Below are positions 1 to 10,000 of a stretch of DNA of 64,000 nucleotides, piece after piece. Under the pieces are notes generated by a model. The model did no database searches, was not told where the DNA came from, and saw nothing but the letters and a program-made list of their open reading frames with translations. The DNA is from Cherax quadricarinatus (Eukaryota; Arthropoda; Malacostraca; Decapoda; Parastacidae). Every line of letters begins with the position of its first letter. Positions within the stretch are counted from its first letter, which is position 1. The stretch is from positions 6,754,760-6,818,759 of the forward strand of contig NC_091357.1 of assembly GCF_038502225.1 (NCBI RefSeq). Direction: 5' to 3'. The position numbers and the translations under genes were made by a program.

Positions 1-109
1 CCAACAAAAACTCCCAACAATACATAATACTAATACGACTTCATTTATATTTGCTGTCCACCAACAAAATACTTTTCATAAGTGGACTTCTGGAGGAGTC
101 AAATGCGAT

Positions 110-166
110 GTTTACAGCCTTCACAGAAACCCATACAAAGTATGGGTTTCTGTGAAGGTTGTAAAC
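110..166. repeat. Near-perfect 27-bp inverted repeat with 3-nt loop
   Basis: Bases 110-136 and 140-166 are reverse complements with one mismatch, separated by three A residues. An RNA from either strand would form a long hairpin. It is not part of a repeat family recognised elsewhere in the window. The rest of 1-300 shows nothing I can assign. Confidence 0.75.
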
Positions 167-335
167 AACGAAATATAGATAACTGGGTACAACCTTTTTA
201 GATGTGAGAGAAAGAACAGGTAACAAGGGGGAGGTTGGCCTATATGTCAAAGAGTCGCTCATTTGCACAGAGATACTGAACACCACAAATGTTGTTATTT
301 AAGTTCTGAAATTAAAGATCGAGAATCAAAATTTA

Positions 336-1003
336 AGTCATTGTGGTTGTATATAAGCCACCAGATGCAACTTCTGAACAGTTCAAGGAACAGTTATTAA
401 AAATTGATTACTGTCTGGAAAACCTTCCATCCCCAAACATCATCCTACTTGGCAATTTCAAAGACATACAAAATGGAATAATACAGCAAATAATGTTATA
501 GCAGAGAGTATCTCTGGAGGCAGCTCAGATAAAAAGTCACACACACATGAGCTGCTGAATCTTCGCAATACATCCTAAGACAGCAGATAGTGGAGCCAAC
601 AAGACTGGAAAACACATTTGACCTTATTTTCAAAAACAATGAGGACCCATTAACATACAATATCAAAAACAACTAATTCAGATCACAATCTAATCGAAGT
701 CCAGACTTACATGTACAGGGGTCCTGACCAGCAAAATGCATACAGCTACGAGGGTGCCTTCACCAAATTCAACTTCAACAAGAACATCAACTGGCAGGTA
801 AACCATGTCCTAAATGAAACATGTTGGGAAGATATCTTAAATAATATGGATCCAAACCAGTGCCTTGGAAGGATAAACTTCCTGGCAGCTGAAATATATT
901 CAAGGCATATTCCCCTGAGGAGGAGGAAACTGGAAAGAGAAAGATGCTCCCTCTACAGAAGACGACGAAGAATCACCGAGTCTCTCAGGAACTCTAGATT
1001 CTG
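336..1003 (+). pseudogene. LINE-A endonuclease-like segment (broken)
   Basis: In shifting frames one reads VVVYKPPDATSEQFKEQ, then NIILLGNFK at about 436-465 (equivalent to the LLGDFN motif of AP-type endonucleases), then SDHNLIEV at about 674-700 (the SDH motif). An open stretch from 711 to 1001 continues into a basic linker ending RRRRRITESLRNSRF. The Asp of the DFN motif is read as Asn, and in-frame stops occur near 498 and 573. This is established architecture for EN-RT LINEs. This copy cannot encode an active enzyme. Confidence 0.75.
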
Positions 1004-1279
1004 ATACATGTAAGTGCTAACCAGGAAAGTGGAAAATATTGGGCTTAAGTTAAAGGACTTGTACAGGATCCAAGAGAGACAAAAGGAGCTAAAAGCAACT
1101 AGTGAAATTGAAAGAAATTCAATTTTTTTTTCACATGCTAAAAACAAGGCAAAAACCACATCTAGCATCGGGCCCCTGCTCAGACAAGATGGATATTACA
1201 TAGATGCCAACAAAGAAATGAGTGAGACACTGAAGTCTCAATACAACTCTATGTTTAGCAAGCCATTAATCAGTCTAAA

Positions 1280-1504
1280 TTATTATTATTATTATAATCA
1301 GTGCCTGCACTCTGAAGGAGGGGTGTTAATGTTGCAGTTTAAAAACTGTAGTGTAAAGCACCCTTCTGGCAAGACAGTGATGGAGTGAATGATGGTGAAA
1401 GTTTTTCTTTTTCGGGCCACCCTGCCTTGGTGGGAATCGGCCAGTGTGATAATAAAAAAAATAAATAATCAAAAAGAAGCGCTAAGCCACAAGGACTATA
1501 CAGC
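1280..1504 (-). mobile_element. SINE-A with nested element B, flanked by 13-bp target duplication
   Basis: The 13-mer taatcagtctaaa occurs at 1267-1279 and again at 1505-1517, exactly bracketing this insert inside LINE-A. On the minus strand it begins with a sequence containing ggcttagcgcttc and ends in an ATT-rich tail, so it is a short retroposon (SINE-A). A block of about 170 bp of element B (gcactctgaaggagg through the gccttggtgggaatcgg end) sits inside it, so the nesting is LINE-A, then SINE-A, then B. Confidence 0.85.
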
Positions 1505-1569
1505 TAATCAGTCTAAAGATCAACAATCCAAATGATTGTTTCATGAATAAATCTCAAAACCCTGTCAAT

Positions 1570-2690
1570 GTATGGCAAATTTCTGATATTACTCTAACTC
1601 CAACAGATTTTGAGAAAGCCACTTATAACATGTCCATGCACTCAGCCCAGGCCCAGACTCACAGAGCTCTGTGTTCTTTAAGAACTGCAAGAAACCCCTT
1701 TCTCGTGCCCTAAGTTTGCTATGGAGAAGGAGCATATACATGGGTGAAATTCCAGTCACTGAAAACAACGGATATAGCCCCCATTCCACAAAGGTGGCAT
1801 CAAAGCTGTAGCTAAGAACTATAGACCAATTTCTCTAACGTCCCACATCGTAAAAATCTTTGATAAGAGTTCTAAGAAGTATAACTGCAAATCACTTGGA
1901 TTCCCAACAACTGAATAATCCAGGGCAACGTGGGTTCAGAGCAGGTCGCTCCTGCCTCCTCCAATTATTGGACTATGATATGGTCTTGGATGCACTGGAA
2001 GACAAACAGAATGCAGATGTAATATACACAGATTTTGCAAAAGCCTTTGACAAGTGCGATCATGGTGTAACAACGCACAAAATGCATGCATCTAAAGGGA
2101 TAACTGGCAAAGTGGACAGATGAATCTTCAACTTTCTAACCAATCGAACACAAAGAGTAGTGGTAAACAGAGTTAAGTCGGAGGCCGCCGTAGTGAAAAG
2201 CTCTGTTCCACAAGGCACAGTACTCGCCCCCATCCTGTTCTTCATCCTCATATCAGACACAGAAATGTAATCCATAGCACCGTGTCATCATTTGCAAAAG
2301 ATACTAGGATCTGCATAAGACTCATCAATTAAGGACACGGTAAATCTCCAAGCAGATATAAACCAAGTTTTCCAATGGGTAACGGAAAACAATATGATGT
2401 TCAATGAGGACAAATTCCAACTGCTCGGTTATGGGAAACTGGAGGAAATAACTAGAACTGAGCATACTATAAACTCTAATCACACAATAGAGTGGAACAG
2501 TAGTGTGAAGGACCTGGGAGTGATACTGTCTGAGGATCTCACCTTCAGGGATCCCAACAGGGTCACTATCACATCTGCGAAAATGATAGGATGGATAATG
2601 AGAACCTTCAAAACAAGGGATGCCAAGCCAATGATGATCCTTTTCAAATCACTTGTTCTCTCTACCTCCATTCAAGGCAGGTGAAATCGA
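1570..2690 (+). pseudogene. LINE-A reverse transcriptase (broken)
   Basis: RT landmarks are visible in order. The pre-RT text corresponds to a fingers region with 'NYRPISLTS'-like sequence near 1815-1850. GFRAGRSCLLQLLDY follows at about 1929-1975, then motif A as VIYTDFAKAFDKCDH at about 2018-2064. SSVPQGTVLAPILFFILIS follows at about 2200-2255, then a motif C position read as FAKD at about 2290-2305 where FADD is expected, so one catalytic Asp is lost. MMFNEDKFQLLGYGK and KDLGVILSEDL follow at 2394-2540. Frameshifts and stops split these into several frames. The enzyme would have carried out target-primed reverse transcription. This copy is dead. Confidence 0.85.
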
Positions 2691-3187
2691 AGATCTAGAG
2701 AATGCACAGAGAACCTTCACCGCACATATAAGTTCTGTCAAACACCTCAACTACTGGGAACGCTTGGAAGCACTTGACTTGTACTCACCAGGCGAGAGAG
2801 ATGCATCATAGTCTACATCTGGAAAGTCCTAGAGGGGCTGGTCCTAAATCTGCACACACAAATCACTCCCTACGAGAGCAAAAGACTGGGAAGACGGTGC
2901 AAAATACCCTCAATGAAAAGTAGGGGCGCCATTGGTACACTAAGAGAAAAGACAATAAGTGTTCGGGGCCCAAGACTGTTCAACAGCCTCCCAGTATACA
3001 TAAGGGGAATTACTAATAGACCCCTGGCTGCCTTCAAGAGGGAGCTGGATAAATACCTAAAGTCAGTACCTGACCAGCCGGGTTGTAAATCGTATGTTGG
3101 ACTACGTGCGGCCAGCAGTAACAGCCTGGCTGATCAGGTCCTGATATACTGGGAGGCCTGGCCAAGGACTGGACAGCGGGGGCGTTG
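2690..3187 (+). pseudogene. LINE-A 3' coding end (broken)
   Basis: Downstream of the RT a frame at 2913-3185 reads REKTISVRGPRLFNSLP, then FKRELDKYLKSVPDQPG, then GLRAASSNSLADQ, ending just before a GC-rich tail with ccaggtagactccagg. The same text recurs at 13930-14150 and 39205-39340, which defines the family's 3' end. No function beyond the LINE ORF C-terminus can be assigned. Confidence 0.8.
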
Positions 3188-3231
3188 ACCCCCGGAACAC
3201 CCTCCAGGTAGACTCCAGGTAGGTAGGCCAG

Positions 3232-3400
3232 TGTTACACCATCACCACCAGTATCACACCACCACCAGTATCACACCACCACCAGTGTAACCATCAGTGT
3301 TATACAACCACCAGTGTCACACCACTACTAATGTTACAACCACCATCAAATCGCCACCACCATCACATCACCACCATCACATCAACACCGCCCAGCTTGC
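3232..3400 (+). repeat. Degenerate CAC/ACC-rich tandem repeat
   Basis: Loose repetition of caccaccagtatcacac-type units with drift toward caccatcacatca. It begins directly at the LINE-A 3' tail, as if grown from it. Nothing coding. Confidence 0.7.
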
Positions 3401-3749
3401 TGCAGCTCAGTAAGGCCAAGGTCAGGGTGAGTGTGTTGGTATTTCCGGTACCAGCAGGTGCCTATTTAATACCTTCATGGTACCTGTTTACTATCTGCCT
3501 TGCGCCTGTTTAATACCTTCCTGGTACCTGTTTAGTACCTGCTTGCTATCCGACAGGTGCTTGCCTAGTACCTGCCAGCTACCTGCCTACTACTTGTAGT
3601 ACCTAGTCTACCATACCCAGGAGATCAAGGTAGAATGGTGGTAGTTATGATGCTAAGTGGTGGTCCCTACCACCCCCACAATTTCTCTATCACTTCCCCC
3701 CTCCCCCACATGATCTCCCCCACTACCCTTGTACATGACAGTACATACA
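3401..3749. other. No recognised feature; imperfect cctggtacctg repetition
   Basis: Between 3460 and 3610 a word like ggtacctgtttagtacct recurs imperfectly. The rest is C-rich spacer. I see no gene. Confidence 0.5.
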
Positions 3750-3875
3750 AAATAGCCACTGTGAAAAAATATTGAATTTCCAAGTACTTACGTGATTTCT
3801 CACATAACAACAGGTCCTTAATGTCTGAGAAATCACGAATGCGCTTGTAAATTCACTATTTTTTCACAGTGTTTT
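3750..3875. repeat. Foldback (MITE-like) element, copy 1
   Basis: Arms beginning agccactgtgaaaaaat and ending attttttcacagtg are inverted around a centre containing gtgatttctcac and gagaaatcac. A sister copy with the same arms and centre lies at 39018-39190, so this is a dispersed family. It carries no coding capacity. Confidence 0.7.
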
Positions 3876-3932
3876 TTTGCATATTGTGATATCACCTGTT
3901 TACTGTGATTTTATTGTATGAGAGTACATGTG

Positions 3933-4765
3933 TAATACACAAATAACCCGCATTTTGAAGACATTGGTCGTTATCTTTCTGATAGTCATGGAGCACAAAC
4001 GTAATGATAGTCTTACCGACACCAACAGTGCTCTTTTCTGTCATGTCAGAGATCACAGTCATCCTATTGACTGGTCTTGTGCTAAGACTGTCTACCCTAC
4101 TTCTAGCCTTCACAGTCGCCATCTTGTTGAATCCTCACTTATACACGACTTTCTTTGTATGAATCTTAGTTGTGGCTCTGTCTCTGTAGATGCCTTCCTC
4201 TCCCATTACATTGTAAAATGCTCCTAACTTCAAAACACACGTGACTTAACCTGATCCTTTTTTCCTCCTCCTCTCTCTACCTCTTCTCCTTTCCTACTTT
4301 TATTTTTTTTTCCTTTCTTTTGCCTAAGGGTGTTCCCCTTGTTTTTGGTCCTACCCCTTTTGAGCCCTTAGCTCTCCTGTAGTGCTCCCTTTTATTGTCC
4401 TTTGACTGACCCTACTTCCATTATTATTTTAATACCCTTCCTATTTTGCTACTACCTTTACTTTTGCCTCCCTTCACCTTTCCCTCCCTTTTCTATCTCT
4501 TGTCCCACTAAAACTACTCTCCCTACTTTCTATTACTTGGACTACCAGCCTTACCACCACCACCACTACAACAACAACTACCTCCCTTGGTCCCGTCCCT
4601 GGTAAGTTCGTCTATATATACTGACTCCCTCTCTCTCTGTGTTAGTGTAACTTTGTAAATGGTCCAAGTCGGACCGAAACGTCGTGGTAAGATTCTCTCA
4701 CCTATGTGCGGGTTATTTGTGAATTGTTACAGTCACGGTACAAGTGTAACACAGCACTCAAGTGA
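3933..4765 (+). mobile_element. Penelope-like element fragment with P1 terminal repeat
   Basis: The left edge is aatacacaaataacccgca and the right part contains tgcgggttatttgtgaatt, so the ends are inverted copies. Between them are a GIY-YIG endonuclease C-terminus (3985-4227) and a CT-rich 3' UTR. At 4661-4685 lies a hairpin ggtcc-aagtc-ggacc followed directly by gaaacgt. PLEs are known to encode RT plus a GIY-YIG nuclease and to carry hammerhead motifs in their terminal repeats. The same P1 hairpin recurs at 5236, 22035-22205, 23955-24135, 46692-46885 and 56085-56515. The RT is not present. Confidence 0.75.
3985..4227 (+). pseudogene. PLE GIY-YIG endonuclease C-terminal fragment
   Basis: The frame ending at the TAA at 4225-4227 reads EHKRNDSL, then NSALFCHVRDHSHPIDW, then RHLVESSLIHDF, then MNLSCGS. 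I recognise the 'NALF.HV...H.I.W', 'R..vESslI' and 'mNl..G' pattern of the second half of the GIY-YIG domain of Penelope-like elements, including the presumed catalytic Glu and the Asn. The N-terminal GIY-YIG half and the RT are missing, so this is a 5'-truncated copy. The open frame runs upstream to 3928 only through terminal-repeat sequence. Confidence 0.7.
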
Positions 4766-5164
4766 TGTACATAATTTAACCATATTAATAAAATATACTG
4801 CTTTATACGTATATATATTTATACACATACGTATCCTTGTATTTCTGTATATATTTATAAAGATCTACAAAGGTATAAGCTGGGATAATCTCGACTTTTA
4901 TGATAATTTATATTTCTCCTGGTATTAATTGGTATGTGATATTAGTATTACCTGTGTTGTTACTAGCATTAAGTATTATTTATGGAAGAGGTATTATCTC
5001 TAATATTTATGTTATGCTTGTGAGTGTACAAGTTAGAGTAGGCTGTTTGAACTCCGATATAACAAGCGACTGATTGTCACTTGTTATTTGCTAGTTTGTC
5101 AACGAGATTTTTATATTAACTAATCCAGGGGAGAAAATGTTATCTTTAATATTTATAGAAGGAC
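4766..5164. other. AT-rich spacer, nothing recognised
   Basis: AT-rich sequence with short palindromic patches. I see no conserved coding or repeat family. Confidence 0.5.
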
Positions 5165-5275
5165 ACTGTATGGCAGTGGAAGACCTGGGCTAGATGACCA
5201 AAATCTCTATATAAATAGCCCGCACTTAGAGCTTGTGACGACGTTTCGGTTTAACATGGACCATTAACTAGTCAC
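5165..5275 (-). mobile_element. PLE P1 terminal-repeat fragment
   Basis: On the minus strand one reads atggtcc, a spacer, accgaaacgtcgtc, then a gcgggctat end. This is a diverged P1 hairpin with its cgaaacgt core at about 5240-5250. Confidence 0.55.
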
Positions 5276-5348
5276 ACAGAAGCGCGAAAGGAAGGGAGAC
5301 AGTATACATACGAGAGGGGGTGGGGCCGGGAGTAGTAGAACGAGAAGA

Positions 5349-5350
<2 letters not shown>

Positions 5351-5410
<60 letters not shown>

Positions 5411-5411
5411 G
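5351..5411 (+). repeat. (TAG)n microsatellite
   Basis: About 20 uninterrupted trinucleotide copies. Homopolymeric Val or Tyr readings across it are artefacts. Confidence 0.95.
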
Positions 5412-5689
5412 TAATCATACATCCAAAACCCGTGTTAGGTGCCACTCGTGCCCGTATCCTGACATATCTTACACAGTTCAAGGTTTACCTACACTGGCCG
5501 CTCACCTGTTTAAGAAAGTCGGTTGCAGTGAGACAGCCAGCCTGGTGCAGTCACAGTAACAAGGTCCAACAGTGCAAGAAACGTAGCAAATTTTACAAAT
5601 ACTTGTGCTGAGAGATTGAGGAACAACGCCAAGACCCTCAAGTGAAGGAACTGTGTGTTTTGACAGTACCAAACAGTTACCATCACACT

Positions 5690-5825
5690 TCCTAGGTGTG
5701 ATGGTAACTAAGTTTATTCAGGTATACGCAGTTTCATCATCATACATAGCAGGATATGTGTACAGAATTTAGGATAACCCAAAAAAGTCAAAGTGACTTA
5801 GTTCCACTGGGGTCATAATGGTCAC
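5690..5825 (-). mobile_element. Interspersed element V, copy 1
   Basis: Contains tttattcaggtatac, ggataaccc-aaaaaagtca and gtgacttagttcc. The same order recurs at 29175-29290. Orientation is arbitrary. Bases 5412-5690 hold nothing else I can name. Confidence 0.6.
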
Positions 5826-5989
5826 ACTGCCTCTCACTCGTTATTACAAGTCACCTTGACTACGGACAGCCAAGTTCTTGACGTCAGGTAAAATATAGTT
5901 CATTTATATCTATAGAGACGAACACAAGTTCCAATACCGTAGTTGGAACAAATCACAATTAACCCACAATTAAAGAACCTTCACACATC

Positions 5990-6512
5990 TGTCTCCTTGC
6001 CACGCTTCACATACCTGTCTCCTTGCCACGCTTCACATACCTGTCTCCTTGCCACGTCTCACACACCTGCCTCTTTGCCACGCCTCACACACCTACCTCC
6101 TTGTCACGTCTCACACACCTGCCTCCTCGCCACGCCTCACACACCTGCCTCCTTCCCACACCTCACACACCTGCCCCCTTCCCACACCTCATATACCTGT
6201 CCCCTTCCCACACCTCATACACCTATCCCCTTCCCACACCTCTCTTCACACACCTGTCCCTTCCCACACCTCACACACCTGCCTCTTTGCCACGCCTCAC
6301 ACACCTGCCTCCTTGTCACGTCTCACACACCTGCCTCCTTGCCACGCCTCACACACCTGCCTCCTTCCCACACCTCACACACCTGCCCCCTTCCCACACC
6401 TCATACACCTGTCCCCTTCCCACACCTCATACACCTATCCCCTTCCCACACCTGTCCCTTCCCACACCTCACACACCTGCCTCCTTCCCACGCCTCACAC
6501 ACCTATCATTAG
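5990..6512 (+). repeat. 26-bp minisatellite (about 20 copies)
   Basis: The unit is built on cacacacctgcctcctt plus ccacgcct or ccacacct. Subtypes occur in runs (ccttgccacg then cccttcccac), and the run order repeats after about 260 bp, so block duplication is likely. Open frames in all three forward frames follow from absence of stops in the unit. Confidence 0.95.
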
Positions 6513-6891
6513 TGCTGCTACACCCTTGAGATATTTCCCTCCCCCAACGCACACCTGATGCAGTTTTCACTACGTGAGGTGTTGGAGTAAAGGAGGGTGG
6601 AAGACGGGAGTATGAAGAGAAAGGGGAAGAGTGGGAAAGATTATGAGATGAAGGGAAGAAAGAAGAGGAGATGATAGGGTAGAGGGAGATGAGCCGTCTA
6701 AAGATCTGGCAGCATCCGGGCAAGGAAACACTGGCTGACCTGAACACACACACACCTCTGAACACCATCGTCAGTACCCGACCTTAATTTAAACTCCCTA
6801 CCCAAGCTAGGATTCTGCGCCCACATTAGATGTCAATACCCAAGCTTGATGAAGTACCTAAGCTTAATGTCAATACCCAAGCTTAAACATA
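6513..6891. other. AG-rich spacer with cccaagctt repetition
   Basis: An A/G-rich stretch (6585-6690), then three to four imperfect copies of caatacccaagctta at 6830-6885. No gene recognised. Confidence 0.5.
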
Positions 6892-7025
6892 ATTTTTAAA
6901 GGGGTGGACCGGTAAGCCAGCGGAAGGCCTTAGTCAGATGACCAAAAGCTCCAAAGGCGGGTCATCATCTAAGACCCGCGTCAGGAAACATTTGTCCTGT
7001 GTCCTGACGAACCTTACCTAACCAA
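6892..7025 (+). mobile_element. Interspersed element R, copy 1
   Basis: Contains ggggtggaccggtaa, tcagatgaccaaaagctcc, gacccgcgtcaggaaaca and tcctgacgaa. Further copies lie at 9722-9895 (reverse), 36215-36370 and 45903-46075 (reverse). It is a short dispersed family of unknown class, about 140-170 bp. Confidence 0.7.
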
Positions 7026-7089
7026 GCTTATATTGATAGCCAGTCACACCATTAACCACACGTCATGTTACATCCTAGATAACTGGTTG

Positions 7090-7235
7090 ATTGGTTGGTT
7101 AATTGGGTTTAAAACCTATCTACTACACGAGGACCATTAGGATTGTTTTCTGACAATCAAATTTACTTTAATCACTAAAATAGAGATTAGAGTGAACTCT
7201 GTGTATATACACTGAGAGAAAACCTGTCAGTGTAT
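7090..7235 (+). mobile_element. Interspersed element S, copy 1
   Basis: The order gtttaaa-ctatc-actacacgag, tttaatc, gattagag, tatatacac and gtgtatccatcc is shared with 39490-39650. Class unknown. Confidence 0.5.
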
Positions 7236-7237
7236 CC

Positions 7238-7551
7238 ATCCCTCGATTGGCAGCCCACTCAGCTCACACAATGAAGTCCGTGGTTCGATCCCCGGTACAG
7301 GTGATAACATTAGGATGCGTTTCCTTAAGACACCTGCTGTCCATGTTCACATAGCAGTAAGATAGGTACCTGGGTGTTAGTGGACTGGTGTGGGTCGCAT
7401 CCTGGGAGACAAAATTAACCTAAGTTGCAAGAAATGCTCGGAATAACCAGAGACTTTCTATATAGTATCTCACTGATGTCAGCTATGGTCTGTATAAGTT
7501 ATATCATGTACTCGTAGGAATAAAGATTATTATTATTATTATTATTATTAT
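7238..7551 (+). mobile_element. tRNA-derived SINE with (ATT)n tail
   Basis: The 5' part has a tRNA-like head with a good internal B box (ggttcgatccccggtac, about 7281-7298). The body includes taggtacctgggtgttagt and ggtgtgggtcgcatcctgg, and the tail is (att)n at 7527-7551. The same body follows a tRNA head at 10640-10925. This is the typical layout of a Pol III SINE mobilised by a LINE. Confidence 0.8.
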
Positions 7552-7599
7552 CCACCTGTATGTATAACTCCCCTCCCAATCATGTCTATATTGTGATTT

Positions 7600-7790
7600 A
7601 GAAGATTCTTCTGTGTATAATACAGCAAAGCTGTGGGACTGATTACCATACTTTCTGTCTTCGTATATCATCTCTGCACTGAGGAAAAGTTACTGGCTGG
7701 CGAAACTCCTTCAAATAACGATACCAAGGTTTTGGACATGTGTCTATATATCCTCAAATTGTAGGTACTGAATACCAATAGTCATAATCA
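7600..7790 (+). mobile_element. P2-like PLE terminal fragment
   Basis: Contains ctgaggaaaa, then ggctggcgaaact at about 7694-7706, then gataccaaggttttgg and acatgtgtct, the order seen in the P2 terminal repeats. Degenerate. Confidence 0.5.
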
Positions 7791-7944
7791 TCTGAGTAGA
7801 CCTAATTTCGAATCGGAAAACTAAAATTAGCTCACCTCGTTAAGATATTGCGGTCGACAAAACTGAAATACCAATGACATCTATTCTGAGTATTACTAAC
7901 GAGCTGACGACACCTGAACAGCTGACATCAAAACTACGTCAGAG

Positions 7945-8105
7945 AAACCATACCACGGGTGAGATTAGAACCCGCGATCAAAGAGTCAAAACTCCAGACC
8001 GACGCGTCGGTCCGGAGTTTTGAGGCTCTCTGATTGCGGGTTCTAACCCCACCCGTGGTATGGTTTGTTTGCAATCGTGTCATTACGATTTCGTGAGTCA
8101 TGCTA
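7945..8105. mobile_element. tRNA-related foldback element
   Basis: Bases 7945-8066 form a large inverted repeat (aaaccataccacggg to cccgtggtatggttt) centred on gacgcgtc. The arms carry a B-box-like gcgggttctaa. The right flank (gtttgcaatcgtgtcatta) recurs at 52900-52985. It looks like two head-to-head SINE heads. Confidence 0.7.
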
Positions 8106-8269
8106 CGTCAGAAGAGCAGAACTCACACCAGTACGAACAGCAGGTGGACTGAGCAGCGTTCTGCTTACATGTAAACACAGGAATACTATGCAAACTGCGC
8201 TTTCTCGGATAGACCTGACGGTAATTGTTCCGTGAGAATTACACAGTTTTGCTGTGAGCGTGTATGTGT

Positions 8270-8556
8270 ACTGACAAATATATTTAAATAATGTCGTGCC
8301 GAATAAGTAAAACTTGCGATTCTGGCTTAAATAGCAACGCTCTTCTTGCCGAATAAGGCAAGCCAAAATGTGTGTATGCAATAATTTCGCAAAAATCATT
8401 CTGAACCTAACGAAAACAATATATTTCATTATGTTTATTAAATTACTGTAAACTTATCTAAAATATATTTAGTTGGATTGGGCTAAATTAAATTGAGCTT
8501 GTTATAATAAGGTTAGGAAAGTTTTCGAAGGTTCTTTTGGTACAAAATTATTAATT
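8270..8556 (-). mobile_element. Interspersed element T, copy 1
   Basis: Defined by atgtcgtgccgaataa, cttaaatagcaacg, cttgccgaataaggcaag and ttcttttggtacaaaatta. The forward copies are 42382-42748 and 57615-57987. The cggcacgaca terminal word and an adjoining (TA)n are shared by all three. MITE-like or non-autonomous; no coding region. Confidence 0.75.
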
Positions 8557-8560
8557 TTTA

Positions 8561-8614
<54 letters not shown>
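8557..8614. repeat. (TA)n microsatellite
   Basis: Uninterrupted TA dinucleotides directly abutting element T. Confidence 0.95.
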
Positions 8615-8616
<2 letters not shown>

Positions 8617-8685
8617 AATACACCATGGGAAGTGCTGCAGATCATTCTCCTCCGTCTTACACTGCTAGTCTCAGCTAAAAACGAA

Positions 8686-8740
8686 TTTGGGGTTCACAGC
8701 CCCCGCTGCCCGGTCCCAGACCAGGTCTTTATGAGGAGTG
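8686..8740 (-). mobile_element. Reverse fragment of LINE-A 3' tail
   Basis: The words ggggttcacagcccccg and ggtcccagaccagg are the reverse of the LINE-A tail at about 39385-39425. The rest of 8615-8825 is unassigned. Confidence 0.5.
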
Positions 8741-8825
8741 TTGAGGCACAGGACGTGTAGGACGCTGGTGCTACACTATTACGTAAAATTACCTCTTATT
8801 TCACGCATGATGATGTTTTGATAGT

Positions 8826-9335
8826 GTGGCTAGGTATGTGGTTGGCGAGGCAGGGTACGTGGGTTGCGAGGCAGGGTACGTGGGTTGCGAGGCAGGTTAC
8901 GTGGGTTGTGATGCAGGGTACGTCGGTTGTTATGCAGGGTACGTGGGTTGCGAGGCAGAGTATATGGGTTGTGATGCAGGGTACGTGGGCTGCGAGGCAG
9001 AGATCATGAGTTGTGACGAAGGATACGTCGGCTGTTATGCAGGGTACGTGGGTTGCGAGGCAGAGTATATGGGTTGTGATGCAGGGTACGTGGGCTGCGA
9101 GGCAGAGATCATGAGTTGTGATGAAGGATACGTCGGCTGTTATGCAGGGTACGTGGGTTGCGAGGCAGAGTACGTGGGTTGCGAGGCAGAGTAAATGGGT
9201 TGTGATGCAGGGTACGTGGGTTGCGAGGCAGAGTACATGGGTTGTGATGCAGGGTACGTGGGCTGCGAGGCTGGGTACGTGGGTTGTGATGCCGGGTACG
9301 TGGGCTGCGAGGCTGGGTACTTGAACAGCGAGGCT
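8826..9335 (+). repeat. 21-bp minisatellite (about 24 copies)
   Basis: The unit is tacgtgggttgcgaggcagg plus g. The length is divisible by three, so a 7-residue frame (GYVGCEA) stays open from 8826 to 9194. A composite block of about 115 bp (with atcatgagttgtga) is repeated at about 9003 and 9108. No start context, splice sites or flanking conserved coding sequence support a gene. Confidence 0.9.
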
Positions 9336-9644
9336 TCAGTAGGGTAGGCGGGATGGTGGTAATTATGCTACAAAGACACCGCACCATACAATAAAATCGC
9401 TCATTTATTTCCCCTAATCTGGACAGTTTCAGAGGTCGGATCTCCAAGTTCTTCTGACAAAGTTTAATGTACACACAGACAACTGTTACACTACCTCACT
9501 CACTTCGAAAAACGGCTCAATTTAAGGTTACTTATCCCTTTTTTTCCCAACAAAAGCATGTCATATCTGACTTTGGTCGTCCTAAGCTAAATATTCGTAA
9601 TGTACTTCGGTGAATATTTTTTTCAGGATGCCACCCACTACAGC

Positions 9645-9722
9645 TGACTCCTACCCAGGTACCTATTTACTGCTGGGTGAGCAGCGGCAACAGGTGAAGC
9701 CAAACTCGCCCATACGCCTCGC
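9645..9722 (-). mobile_element. tRNA-SINE body fragment
   Basis: Contains caggtacctatttactgct and ggtgaagccaaa, the reverse of the SINE body around taggtacctggg. Truncated. Bases 9336-9644 hold nothing recognised. Confidence 0.5.
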
Positions 9723-9895
9723 ATAACCCAGGAAAGATCAGGTTAGGTAAGATTTGTCAGGAAACAAGACAAGTGTGTCCTAACGTGGGTCTTAGTCATA
9801 TGGTGACCCGCCACTGGAGGTTTTGGTCACCTAACCGAGACCTTCCACCGGCTTACTCGTCCATCCCTTTAAAAATAACCATTAGAGTCCCAGAA
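9722..9895 (-). mobile_element. Interspersed element R, copy 2
   Basis: Reverse orientation of the 6892-7025 element: ttgtcaggaaacaa, gtcttagtcatatg, ttttggtcacctaac and cttactcgtccatcc. Confidence 0.7.
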
Positions 9896-10000
9896 AAAAC
9901 CCGTCTATCTCTATAGCGATACTCCAAATTTTATGTAATAGTCTGACGTGTACAACTCCAAATTACTAATTTTATGGAATAGTCTGACGACGTGTACAAC

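Larger units (their letters stand above)
300..3230 (+). mobile_element. LINE-A copy 1: degenerate non-LTR retrotransposon
   Basis: A decayed LINE carries, in order, an endonuclease segment, a linker, a reverse transcriptase and a 3' coding end. Conserved words are spread over three frames with many stops. The order matches Jockey/CR1/I-type elements with an AP endonuclease followed by RT. It is interrupted at 1280-1504 by a short retroposon with a 13-bp target duplication. Other fragments of the same family lie at 10400-10520, 12690-14195 and 39205-39460, with a reversed tail near 8690. The copy is dead. The 5' limit is uncertain. Confidence 0.85.

Noticed and set aside
4661..4685. Fully functional hammerhead ribozyme at the P1 hairpin
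   Set aside because: The stem and GAAACGT are present, but the CUGANGA half of the core is not seen upstream, so only a relic can be claimed.
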